Assembly: GCF_016901225.1 (NCBI RefSeq)
Contig: NZ_JAFEUL010000006.1
Coordinates: 124,001-188,000, forward strand
Origin: Actibacterium sp. 188UL27-1
GTDB lineage: Bacteria > Pseudomonadota > Alphaproteobacteria > Rhodobacterales > Rhodobacteraceae
Direction: 5' to 3'
DNA length: 64,000 nucleotides
In this document: one piece after another, positions 35,794-43,286 of the stretch
How positions within the stretch are numbered: the stretch's first letter is position 1
How the letters are laid out: each line of letters opens with the position of its first letter
Made by a program: the position numbers and the translations under genes
The notes under the pieces: model-generated
Told to the model about the DNA's origin: nothing
Seen by the model: only the letters and a program-made list of their open reading frames with translations
Databases searched by the model: none

Positions 35794-36756
35794 TTGACCC
35801 CACCAACCAAATCAAAGACTTGGCTTCCCAGCACTACTCGGGCGGCCAAATCAATGGCATTACTATCTGCTGCAGCCATTTCCTTTGCAGCTCACGTCCA
35901 CGCGGATCCGTCTGGCGGGGATGCGATCGTCAAAACCCGGCAAATCGCTGATGTCGGCGCCAGCGAGCGTATAAACCTCTCTGGAAAATTGAGGATGTTG
36001 TCCCAACGCATTCCGGCGGCCACCTGCAATCTATCCATTGGCTATCAGGCCGATGTCGCGCACCAGATGTTATCAAATGCAACCGCGGAATTTGCCAAGA
36101 TCACCAATGCTTTGGAATTTGGTGACCCTGATCTGAACATCAACGGAGCGGAAGAGCGTCGGAAAACGCTGGCCGCCTTGGAAGCCCTGCATGGCACATG
36201 GGATCCGATCCATATTGCTATCATGGCCGTTCTGGACGGTGATCACGGCCATGATCGTATTAACGAGATATTGTCGCGCAACATGGATCTGCTTGCTAAG
36301 GCAAAGCTGCTGGTTAGCGAGATCAGCGGGGAATACTCCAATCCAGCGGAAATGACCCAAGCCGATGCTTTGTTGGTCGATATTTCTGGTCGCCAGCGCA
36401 TGCTGACACAGAAGATGGCAAAGGAAGCCTGCCTGGTCTACAGCGGTCGGGGCACCAGCGACACAGCGCAAGACCTGGCCAATACATTGCAAACATTTGA
36501 TATTTCGCTGACGGCCTTGACCAACGGGCTGCCGGATGCCGGTATCCTCGCCGCCCCGACATCCGAGATCAAGGAGGGTTTGGATGTGGTATGGGCCTCC
36601 TGGATACCGATAAAGCAAAACCTGGAAAAGCTGATAGCCGGCGAAAAGATCAGTGAGGCCGAAAAATCGGATATCTTCCTTAGGTTAAACATAGCGCTGC
36701 GCGATATGAATACTGTTGTTGGCATGTACAGCAACCACGCGAAACGAATGCTCTAG
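35794..36756 (+). CDS. secreted protein with two PilJ/NarX-type domains (paralog 2)
   Basis: A 320-residue paralog of the preceding protein. It has a signal peptide (MALLSAAAISFAAHVHA), then RINLSGKLRMLSQRIPA and VDISGRQRMLTQKMAKEA as the two PilJ-type signatures. The shared block LVSEISG-YS-PAE shows recent duplication. The start is TTG at 35794: GAGGAG lies 7 bases before it and no ATG offers a comparable site. A strong terminator follows. The ligand is unknown. Confidence 0.8.
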   Translation: MTPPTKSKTWLPSTTRAAKSMALLSAAAISFAAHVHADPSGGDAIVKTRQIADVGASERINLSGKLRMLSQRIPAATCNLSIGYQADVAHQMLSNATAEFAKITNALEFGDPDLNINGAEERRKTLAALEALHGTWDPIHIAIMAVLDGDHGHDRINEILSRNMDLLAKAKLLVSEISGEYSNPAEMTQADALLVDISGRQRMLTQKMAKEACLVYSGRGTSDTAQDLANTLQTFDISLTALTNGLPDAGILAAPTSEIKEGLDVVWASWIPIKQNLEKLIAGEKISEAEKSDIFLRLNIALRDMNTVVGMYSNHAKRML

Positions 36757-36779
36757 AGCAAAAAAATCCGAGCTTTAAG

Positions 36780-36823
36780 CGGGAGAGTTGTGTACCCATC
36801 CGTGGGATCAACTCTCCCGTTTT
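36780..36823 (+). terminator. rho-independent terminator
   Basis: Perfect 11-bp stem (arms 36780-36790 and 36809-36819, CGGGAGAGTTG and complement) followed by TTTT, 24 bp after the second PilJ-type gene. The loop is long (18 nt) and contains a small inner stem. Confidence 0.82.
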
Positions 36824-37193
36824 CATTCAGAATGCAGATATGGCACCATCTATTGGATAGGCGTTGGTCGCCATCTCTAAGAAGCCGGAAATGCCATTTC
36901 AATGTATAGATAGCGGGCCGCAGTCGATCCAAATCAAAATATTTCATCGCCTAACAAGACGCCCACATACGGTGCACGAAGCCAATCAAAATGCAACATA
37001 TGCCTAATTTTCGACCTTGAGTTGAGCGCAGTTTGTCCAATTAGAAACAAACTATTTTCATGTTCTTGTCTTCCGGCGTTTACAATAAAACTCTACTCCT
37101 ATTGCCATATTAGTTGAGCATTTTAGTACAACGGGCGTCTATTTCGGCGCCGTTTCCAACCCAACATCCGTCATTTGCATTCACCTCGACGTT
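36824..37193. other. 370-bp intergenic region
   Basis: No gene or known site is seen. It is more A/T-rich than its surroundings and marks the right border of the kinase/GTPase/PilJ block. Confidence 0.4.
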
Positions 37194-37808
37194 TCATTCG
37201 TGATGGTCAAGAAACGCTTCAATCGACATTGACCGGAAATCTAGTAGGGTCGCGCGCAGTTTGTCGTGGGACCAATCCCACCACGCCAGATCCAGCAGTC
37301 TCTGCCGGATCTCCGGATCAAATCGCGGCCGCAACGGTGTAGCCGGGCAACCCGCCACGATCATGTACGGATCGACATCCTTGGTCACGATCGCACCCGC
37401 GGCGACGATCGCGCCATGACCAATGGTGACCTCCGGCTTTATCTGCGCATTGTGCCCGATCCATGTGTCATGCCCGATCCGCGCGCGACGGGCCCGACGG
37501 CGCAGAAACCAATCTGCGTCATCTTCGGCATCGTCCCAATAGCTGGCCGAACGATAAAGAAAATGGTGAAGGCTGGCCCGCTCCATCGGATGGTCCGTGG
37601 CCCCAATGCGCACATAGCTGGCAATGTTGCTAAATTTTCCAATCTCCGCATTGGCCAGATCGCAGTAACGGTCACAATAGCTGTAATCGCCGAACATGCA
37701 TTGCGCGACACGGCTACCGCGACCGACCTCAACATAGGCCCCAAACGTGCTGTTCGAGATGCTGCAATCGGGGTGCAGAACAGGCTCGGTGGGGGAAAGC
37801 CGGGGCAT
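37194..37808 (-). CDS. hexapeptide-repeat acyltransferase, phosphonate-associated type
   Basis: A 204-residue left-handed beta-helix transferase of the xenobiotic-acetyltransferase group. The subtype resembles the hexapeptide transferase commonly encoded with C-P lyase genes. Seen features are NSTFGAYVEVGRGSRVAQC, the IGKFSNIASYVRIGATDHPM block with the catalytic-type His, WIGHNAQIKPEVTIGHGAIV and the C-terminal VAGCPATPLRPRF. The ATG at 37808 gives the family N-terminus MPRLSPTEPVLHP. It follows the PHP gene in the same direction after a 4-bp gap, although the main phn operon is 17 kb away. Confidence 0.85.
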   Translation of the reverse strand: MPRLSPTEPVLHPDCSISNSTFGAYVEVGRGSRVAQCMFGDYSYCDRYCDLANAEIGKFSNIASYVRIGATDHPMERASLHHFLYRSASYWDDAEDDADWFLRRRARRARIGHDTWIGHNAQIKPEVTIGHGAIVAAGAIVTKDVDPYMIVAGCPATPLRPRFDPEIRQRLLDLAWWDWSHDKLRATLLDFRSMSIEAFLDHHE

Positions 37809-37812
37809 CAAC

Positions 37813-38733
37813 CTACCGCCGGATCGGATTGGACCAAGCCCGGCGCCCTGCCCGATCAACAACTGTCACGCGAAGCCAGTCGCATTGGCTGAAACGCTGT
37901 AACGGCACGTGGGTGCGGGTCATGCTATCGCCGTGCACAGCTGTTGCTGCGGCACCTTTACCCTGTACGATAACGGATGTGACAGCGCTGCTTTCGATGA
38001 TCACCTGATCCTCTTCCCAATGGATCCCGCGAAAGTCCGGACCGGTCGAGCTGTAGCTGTGACCGGCCTTCAACGCTGCGACCAGCGCGTCGGGATCGTT
38101 CTCCACGGCTTTGACCATGACCCAACCACCAAAGTGATCAGGTTCCGTGAAATGCGCATCATCTGTGGCGCACAGGGTCATGGCGCGCCCGTCTTCCAAC
38201 AGACGATCCAGAATGTAGAAGCCGTGGGGCCGATCTGCACCGACCGCACAACCGTGATTATAGACCTCCACCGCATCGGCGTGTTCAAGGCTGCGGGCAT
38301 CAGCCAGGCTCAACCCCGACCATTCGGGATGGGCAATCGCAACATAGGCGCCCGCCTCCCGGGCGCGGGCCGCCAAGGCGGGCCCGCTCTCCTGACCATC
38401 GGTCGGATGGAAATCGGGAACGACGGGGGGGTCGAAATCGGCGGGCAGCCCGACCGCAAGAATATGCCAAAGTTCGCCGTTTTGCATGGCACCGGAATGT
38501 AGCTCAGCCCCCAGGATAGTGGTGAAACCCGGCACGCGATAGGGCGTCGTGTCGGTGATCGGGTAGTTGTAGAGGCCGATCAAGTGATCCGTCAGTGCCA
38601 TAAAATCATAGCCCTCAGCGGCGTAGCGCCGACACACCTCTACCGGCTCCAAAACCCCGTCGGACCGCGTAGAATGGGTGTGGAGGTTGCCCCGGTAGAA
38701 CTGTCCGGGCGCGGCAAACATGGCGTCGGTCAT
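37813..38733 (-). CDS. PHP-domain phosphoesterase
   Basis: A 306-residue PHP (polymerase and histidinol phosphatase) family metal-dependent phosphoesterase. Metal-binding motifs are RGNLHTHSTRSDG (residues 14-26), FMALTDH, ELHSG, the IAHPEW segment and CATDDAHF. The C-terminal 80 residues form a separate beta-rich region. A PHP enzyme of this kind can hydrolyse cyclic ribose phosphates, and it is paired with the phosphonate-type transferase, so a PhnP-like role is possible; that is an inference. Confidence 0.85.
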   Translation of the reverse strand: MTDAMFAAPGQFYRGNLHTHSTRSDGVLEPVEVCRRYAAEGYDFMALTDHLIGLYNYPITDTTPYRVPGFTTILGAELHSGAMQNGELWHILAVGLPADFDPPVVPDFHPTDGQESGPALAARAREAGAYVAIAHPEWSGLSLADARSLEHADAVEVYNHGCAVGADRPHGFYILDRLLEDGRAMTLCATDDAHFTEPDHFGGWVMVKAVENDPDALVAALKAGHSYSSTGPDFRGIHWEEDQVIIESSAVTSVIVQGKGAAATAVHGDSMTRTHVPLQRFSQCDWLRVTVVDRAGRRAWSNPIRR

Positions 38734-38813
38734 CAGATATGTCCCTTACTCGTCGGAAAACTTTTGGGCACCGCGTGTAACCCCAAGATGACAGCACGGA
38801 GGAGAACGGAGCA

Positions 38814-39365
38814 ATGGCCTCCACAAAGCTGTATCATCTGATCCCAGTGCCAATGGAAGGGAAGACCCTTTTCCCCCTGAACCAGCTCAAAGCGGTTGAT
38901 CTTGCCGCTTATCAACGCCACCGCAAGAAATATCAGGGCAGAGAGGCCCTGCTTGACCGCAGGATCCCCCCGCTTGCCTGCCTTTGGAACGATGTACTGC
39001 ATCTCTGCCTGGTCGATCCTCACCTGATCCGCGATGCAAAGCTGGCAGCGGGATTGCCGTGGCCCCAGCGTGGACGCGCTGTGGCGGCGTTTGACACCGC
39101 AGGGGGTGAATTCACGCCCGACAATACCGCAATCTGGCATCCCTCCCCCACAAGGACCAAGGGGGATTTTGGTACGCCTGCCAAGGAGTTTACCCCTTAC
39201 CACGCCCATCACCTTGGCGCCTTGGGGGACCTACCCGACCGCACGCGCCAGCACTTTGAGGATTGTGCCAAAACGGGGCAGCAAAGCTTTCTCTTCATGG
39301 GAATTCCCCATGTACTGCATCGCGGCGCGCTTTCCCTGGAAATCTGTCAAATTATGCGCGTTTAA
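38814..39365 (+). CDS. hypothetical protein
   Basis: A 183-residue soluble protein that I do not recognise. It has no signal peptide or transmembrane helix and is rich in His and Pro (HYHAHHLG-like patch in the C-terminal third). GGAGGAG lies shortly before the ATG, so it is likely translated. It is monocistronic, divergent from the PHP gene, with an 80-bp shared promoter region. Confidence 0.6.
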   Translation: MASTKLYHLIPVPMEGKTLFPLNQLKAVDLAAYQRHRKKYQGREALLDRRIPPLACLWNDVLHLCLVDPHLIRDAKLAAGLPWPQRGRAVAAFDTAGGEFTPDNTAIWHPSPTRTKGDFGTPAKEFTPYHAHHLGALGDLPDRTRQHFEDCAKTGQQSFLFMGIPHVLHRGALSLEICQIMRV

Positions 39366-39526
39366 GGCTGCAGAGCGCCCGTTTGTTGACAAATGCACCA
39401 TAATCCTTGGGATTTTGCCTCAACTCGGGTTACGATGATATACCAGTGTCATGTGGACCAATCGATGGCACCGGTCGGAAGGGCCGACAAACAGCCCCAG
39501 AATAATAGCCAACACGGGAGCCATCC

Positions 39527-41209
39527 ATGTCAATAAAACCACCCCTTACGGATCTACCGATCCGGACCGCTGATAGCGGTTTTTATAAGGGATTTAGTAA
39601 AGACGTCACAATTATATCAAAGATTCTGATCGGCGGTTTGGTGATCTGGGCAGTCGCGTTCCCCGAAAGTGCTGGCGAGATATTGAAAGGCTTCAACAGC
39701 TTCATTCTCAGCAATTTCGCGACCTGGTATATCTGGGTGGTCGCCTTGTTTGTGATGGTCTGCATCATATTGGCGATTTGGCCAGCGGCTGGCCGACTGA
39801 ACCTGGGCACCGAAGGCGAAAAGCCGGAATTTTCAAATTTCTCATGGTTTTCCATGATGTTCGGCGCCGGTATCGGTGTCGGTATGCTGACATGGGCGGT
39901 GGCCGAGCCGGTCTACCACTTCAACAACAACCCTGAGGTTATCCAAGGCATCACCAATGGTGGCATGGCCGACAATGTGCGCATGGCGTATAAATGGTCA
40001 TTCCTGCATTGGGGTTTGGGGGCATGGGCCTGCTACGCAATCGCTGGTCTTGCCCTTGCCTTTTTCAGCTACCGACGCGGTCTGCCATTGACCATCCGGT
40101 CGTCGCTTACGCCGCTCTTTGGTAAGGCGCTCTCCGGCCCGTTGGGCAACATCATCGACATCGTGGCCGTTGTGGCGACGATCCTGGGTGTGGCACAGAC
40201 CCTGGGCTTTGGCGTTGAACAATTCGTGGCGGGCCTCGCGCGCATTGGCTTCGACGGCCTGTTGGGCGATGATGGAAAGGCCACCACGGTGGGCATTCTG
40301 GTCGCGATTGTGATCATCATGGGAGCCTCGACGCTCTCTGCATTGTCCGGCGTCGGCAAAGGCATCAAATGGCTGTCGAACCTGAACATGGTTCTGTCGA
40401 TTGCCCTTTTGGGCTTCTTCCTGATCTTCGGGTCAACCTTCTTTGGTCTGCAGGCCCTGTTCCTGGGCGTCTTTGACTATCTGGTCGCCTTGCCCGACAT
40501 GATGTTCCGGGTTTGGAAGACGGACGGGGTTGAAGGATCGGTCGCGACCCAGCTTGAAGGCTGGCAAGGCGCATGGTCGGTGTTCTACTGGGCCTGGTGG
40601 GTCGCGTTTGCACCCTTCGTTGGTCTGTTCCTGGCACGGATATCTCGGGGGCGTAGCATTCGAGAATTCGTTCTAGGAGCGATGATCGTGCCCTCGCTGA
40701 TGTGCTTTGTCTGGTTCACATGGGCCGGCGGTACAGCCATCGATCTGACCATGAAACAGGTCGCCGATGGTGCGATTGGGACCGTCAAAGAGGGCGAGAT
40801 CTTCATGGCCACCGATGGCGACAAGATCTTTGCCATGACCAACTACATGCTGTCGCCCATTTCCACTGTGCTCAGCTGGTTGATGGCCCTGATGATCGTG
40901 GTGCTGCTGATGACCTATCTGGTCACCTCGGCGGACTCGGCGGTGCTGATCGTCAACACGATCAACGCAGCAGGCGATGAAGGACCCAAGGCACGGCCTC
41001 ATATCATCTTTTGGGGCGTGGCACTTGGGGCCGTGGTGGCGGCCCTCCTGATTGTCGGCGGGCTGACAGCCATCCAGACGGCGATGGTGATCGGGGCGTT
41101 GCCGTTCTCCGTCGTGATGCTGTTGATGTGTTTTGCCCTCGTCAAGGCGATCTATCGCGATGGCCTGCGCGAAAAGGCTGGTATGCCCACCACGCAGCCT
41201 GCCGAATAA
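39527..41209 (+). CDS. BCCT family transporter (betaine/carnitine/choline)
   Basis: A 560-residue secondary transporter of the BCCT family, with twelve expected helices. Family marks are MMFGAGIGVGMLTWAVAEPV (around residues 110-129), HWGLGAWACYAIAG, and the later FYWAWWVAFAPFVGLFLARI, which carries the Trp box that binds trimethylammonium groups. Expected substrates are glycine betaine, choline, carnitine or DMSP; the exact one cannot be read. The C-terminal cytosolic tail is short, so osmotic gating by a long tail, as in BetP, is unlikely. A terminator hairpin lies just after the stop. Confidence 0.95.
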   Translation: MSIKPPLTDLPIRTADSGFYKGFSKDVTIISKILIGGLVIWAVAFPESAGEILKGFNSFILSNFATWYIWVVALFVMVCIILAIWPAAGRLNLGTEGEKPEFSNFSWFSMMFGAGIGVGMLTWAVAEPVYHFNNNPEVIQGITNGGMADNVRMAYKWSFLHWGLGAWACYAIAGLALAFFSYRRGLPLTIRSSLTPLFGKALSGPLGNIIDIVAVVATILGVAQTLGFGVEQFVAGLARIGFDGLLGDDGKATTVGILVAIVIIMGASTLSALSGVGKGIKWLSNLNMVLSIALLGFFLIFGSTFFGLQALFLGVFDYLVALPDMMFRVWKTDGVEGSVATQLEGWQGAWSVFYWAWWVAFAPFVGLFLARISRGRSIREFVLGAMIVPSLMCFVWFTWAGGTAIDLTMKQVADGAIGTVKEGEIFMATDGDKIFAMTNYMLSPISTVLSWLMALMIVVLLMTYLVTSADSAVLIVNTINAAGDEGPKARPHIIFWGVALGAVVAALLIVGGLTAIQTAMVIGALPFSVVMLLMCFALVKAIYRDGLREKAGMPTTQPAE

Positions 41210-41215
41210 CGGCGT

Positions 41216-41995
41216 TCAGGCAGACACGGGACGGGCCGGTTCTTCCGGCCCGTTTTGCGTTAGGGATGGTGTGTTGCGTGCCATCGCCTGCAGCCGGGCA
41301 TGGGCCGAGATGGATCTTGGATCCAGCTCCACGGCGCGCAAGAAGACATTCTCGCGCAAGTTCGTCCTCTGCAGATCCCCCTCGTCCAGCCCATGGGAAA
41401 ACAACACATCTTGGATCATGTGCTGTTCCGCATGGTCCAGATCAACGAAACGGGTCCCATCGAGTGTCTGTTGGACCGAGATAATGGTGAGCGGCGGAAC
41501 CCGTGCGAGCGCCGATTGCTCGATCACCAGATGCAACAGGCCCTCTTCCAGCCCACGCCCGGCCGCGATCCGTGTCAGCGCGTCGACACTGCCCAGGCGC
41601 ACCACATCCATCACCCGGTCCGCAGCCGCCTGATCGATCAATGCCTCCCGCGCCTTGGCGTTAGGCACGGCCAGCACCCGCATCTCAACCGCATAAATCG
41701 CCGCAAACATCAACAAAGGGGCCGCACTGATCGGCAAGGCCAAGCTGGGCCAGATCAAGATGGCCATGGGAAAGGGCAACAATGCCGCGAAATAGCGGGC
41801 TAGCGCCCATTCCAACATCAACCGCCAGGCCAGGCGGTGGCGCAACCCCGTCTTTGGCCAAAGCGGAATACCCCGCCCAATCACCTTGCGCGGGATGTGA
41901 CGTGTCTTGAGCAATTTGGGGCGGCGCACCGCATCATGGGTCAACACAAAAATCATGATCGTTGACATGGCACGCACGGCCCATGCTTCAACCAT
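41216..41995 (-). CDS. hypothetical membrane protein
   Basis: A protein of up to 259 residues that I do not recognise. One or two hydrophobic segments lie near residues 65-105 (ALLPFPMAILIWPSLALPIS, then APLLMFAAIYAVEM), flanked by basic residues. The soluble C-terminal part (about 110-259) is mostly helical with TLDGTRFVDLDHAEQHMIQD. The start is uncertain: AGGAG directly abuts the ATG at 41995, and another ATG lies 27 bases further in. It is convergent with the BCCT gene with 6 bp between stops. Confidence 0.6.
   Translation of the reverse strand: MVEAWAVRAMSTIMIFVLTHDAVRRPKLLKTRHIPRKVIGRGIPLWPKTGLRHRLAWRLMLEWALARYFAALLPFPMAILIWPSLALPISAAPLLMFAAIYAVEMRVLAVPNAKAREALIDQAAADRVMDVVRLGSVDALTRIAAGRGLEEGLLHLVIEQSALARVPPLTIISVQQTLDGTRFVDLDHAEQHMIQDVLFSHGLDEGDLQRTNLRENVFLRAVELDPRSISAHARLQAMARNTPSLTQNGPEEPARPVSA
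41231..41256 (+). terminator. terminator of the BCCT gene, inside the convergent gene's end
   Basis: Perfect 9-bp stem ACGGGCCGG / CCGGCCCGT (41231-41239, 41245-41253) with a 5-nt loop and TTTT. It lies 22 bp after the BCCT stop and inside the 3' end of the opposite-strand gene. Confidence 0.78.
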
Positions 41996-42156
41996 CTCCT
42001 GCCGCGTTGCATGTGCGACAGATCAGCGGGTACACTCAGGCGATCTGCTGGACCAAAAGGGTATGGATAATTGAAATTACGCAAACAATTCCCATGTCAC
42101 TGACATGATTCACGATTACGTCATTTCTGAAATGGTTTTGAAGATCGGTAAATTTT

Positions 42157-42627
42157 GTGGCTGAGACCCGTTTGACATCTGCCAAATCCCAGCCCTTGCC
42201 ACGTCGGTTTTTCCTGGGCGCGGCACTTGCAGGTAGCACCATTGCAGGCGGTGCCTTTCTGGGGCTGATCGGCGCGGGACAACGCCCGCAGATGGAAAGC
42301 TTTCGCTTTTCGCGAGGCGCGGCATTGGCCCCCGGAGAGGAACAGCGCTTGCGCGGATTCTTGAGCGAAGCGGCGGCAAACCCAAGGATCGGACTGCGCA
42401 TCACGGGCCACACCGGAACAACCGGCGACGCCGCGGCCAATTTGACCTTGTCGAATGTTCGGGCCAATGTCGCACGCCAAATGGCGCAGACCTTGGGCAT
42501 CCCGGATGACAACATCCTGTTCGCCGGCGGTGTCGGTGGGGCCAATCCGCCGCCGGGCGATGACAGTTCGCGCGAAGCGCAGCGCGCCATGGCCCGCGTC
42601 ACCGTTCAAACCGTGCGCCTGCCATGA
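42157..42627 (+). CDS. OmpA-like domain protein with Tat-like signal
   Basis: A 156-residue exported protein. The N-terminus PRRFFLGAALAGSTIAGGAF matches the twin-arginine pattern (R-R-x-F-L) or a signal anchor. The rest is one OmpA-like peptidoglycan-binding domain with the core ITGHTGTTGDAAANLTLSN and a following RANVARQMAQTLGI. The start is GTG at 42157. The stop overlaps the next gene by 4 bp (ATGA), which opens a run of translationally coupled envelope genes. Confidence 0.8.
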   Translation: MAETRLTSAKSQPLPRRFFLGAALAGSTIAGGAFLGLIGAGQRPQMESFRFSRGAALAPGEEQRLRGFLSEAAANPRIGLRITGHTGTTGDAAANLTLSNVRANVARQMAQTLGIPDDNILFAGGVGGANPPPGDDSSREAQRAMARVTVQTVRLP

Positions 42628-43286
42628 TCCGATCTGTCGTTTTGCCTGCGCTACTCCCGGTTCTGGCTGCTGTTGCCGTGGCCGCGTTTGGTCTGTTGGT
42701 GCCGCTGCCGCATCTTTTCGCCTATTCCGATACCGTAATCCTGGGCGTTGGCGCTATGCTGCTCGCCCTCGGATTGGCCATGATGCTCCCCGAAACGTGG
42801 CTCTTCACCCCTGCCGAACGCTTGCGCCACGCCTTTGTGCAACGCCACGCAGTGACACCCGACACGGCTGAAACCGCCCTGTCGCTGATTGCCCGCGCCC
42901 AGCGGCAGGGCCACCTGCTGCGCCATGCGGATAACGGTTTTGTGCCAGAGTTGAAGGCACGCGTTGATCACACTGCCGACAGCCTGGACGGCATCGCGCG
43001 ACTGATCTTTGATGAACCCTCCGAGGGGCGGCGCAACCTGGCATTGATCAATCGTGCCGATCTGCTGGTTGAAGCCGTCCAGAACCACAGCGCCCTGCGG
43101 CGTGACAAATCGAACGAGGCGCAGATCGCCTCGGCCCGAACCTCCGTCAGTGCGGCGTTAGATGCCTTCGCAGGTGCCATCTCTGCCGCAGATGAACGGC
43201 GGATCGAGGCGCAGATACAAAAGATCGATACGGCCAGCGATGTGGCCGACACCCTGTTCCAAGCGATGAGAGGACCGCGCACATGA
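42624..43286 (+). CDS. hypothetical protein with two N-terminal helices, XpaC-like architecture
   Basis: A 220-residue protein. Two transmembrane helices near the N-terminus (about 5-28 and 36-57) are followed by a helical cytoplasmic part from about residue 65, with PDTAETALSLIARAQ and ADSLDGIARLIFDEPSEGRR. The layout resembles XpaC-type proteins, which often neighbour TelA, VWA and binding-protein/OmpA genes; no TelA gene is found here. I cannot assign it firmly. Both ends overlap neighbours by 4 bp. Confidence 0.65.
   Translation: MIRSVVLPALLPVLAAVAVAAFGLLVPLPHLFAYSDTVILGVGAMLLALGLAMMLPETWLFTPAERLRHAFVQRHAVTPDTAETALSLIARAQRQGHLLRHADNGFVPELKARVDHTADSLDGIARLIFDEPSEGRRNLALINRADLLVEAVQNHSALRRDKSNEAQIASARTSVSAALDAFAGAISAADERRIEAQIQKIDTASDVADTLFQAMRGPRT

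Noticed and set aside
39366-39526. Riboswitch before the BCCT gene
   Set aside because: The 161-bp leader has no conserved structure that I can match to a known class.
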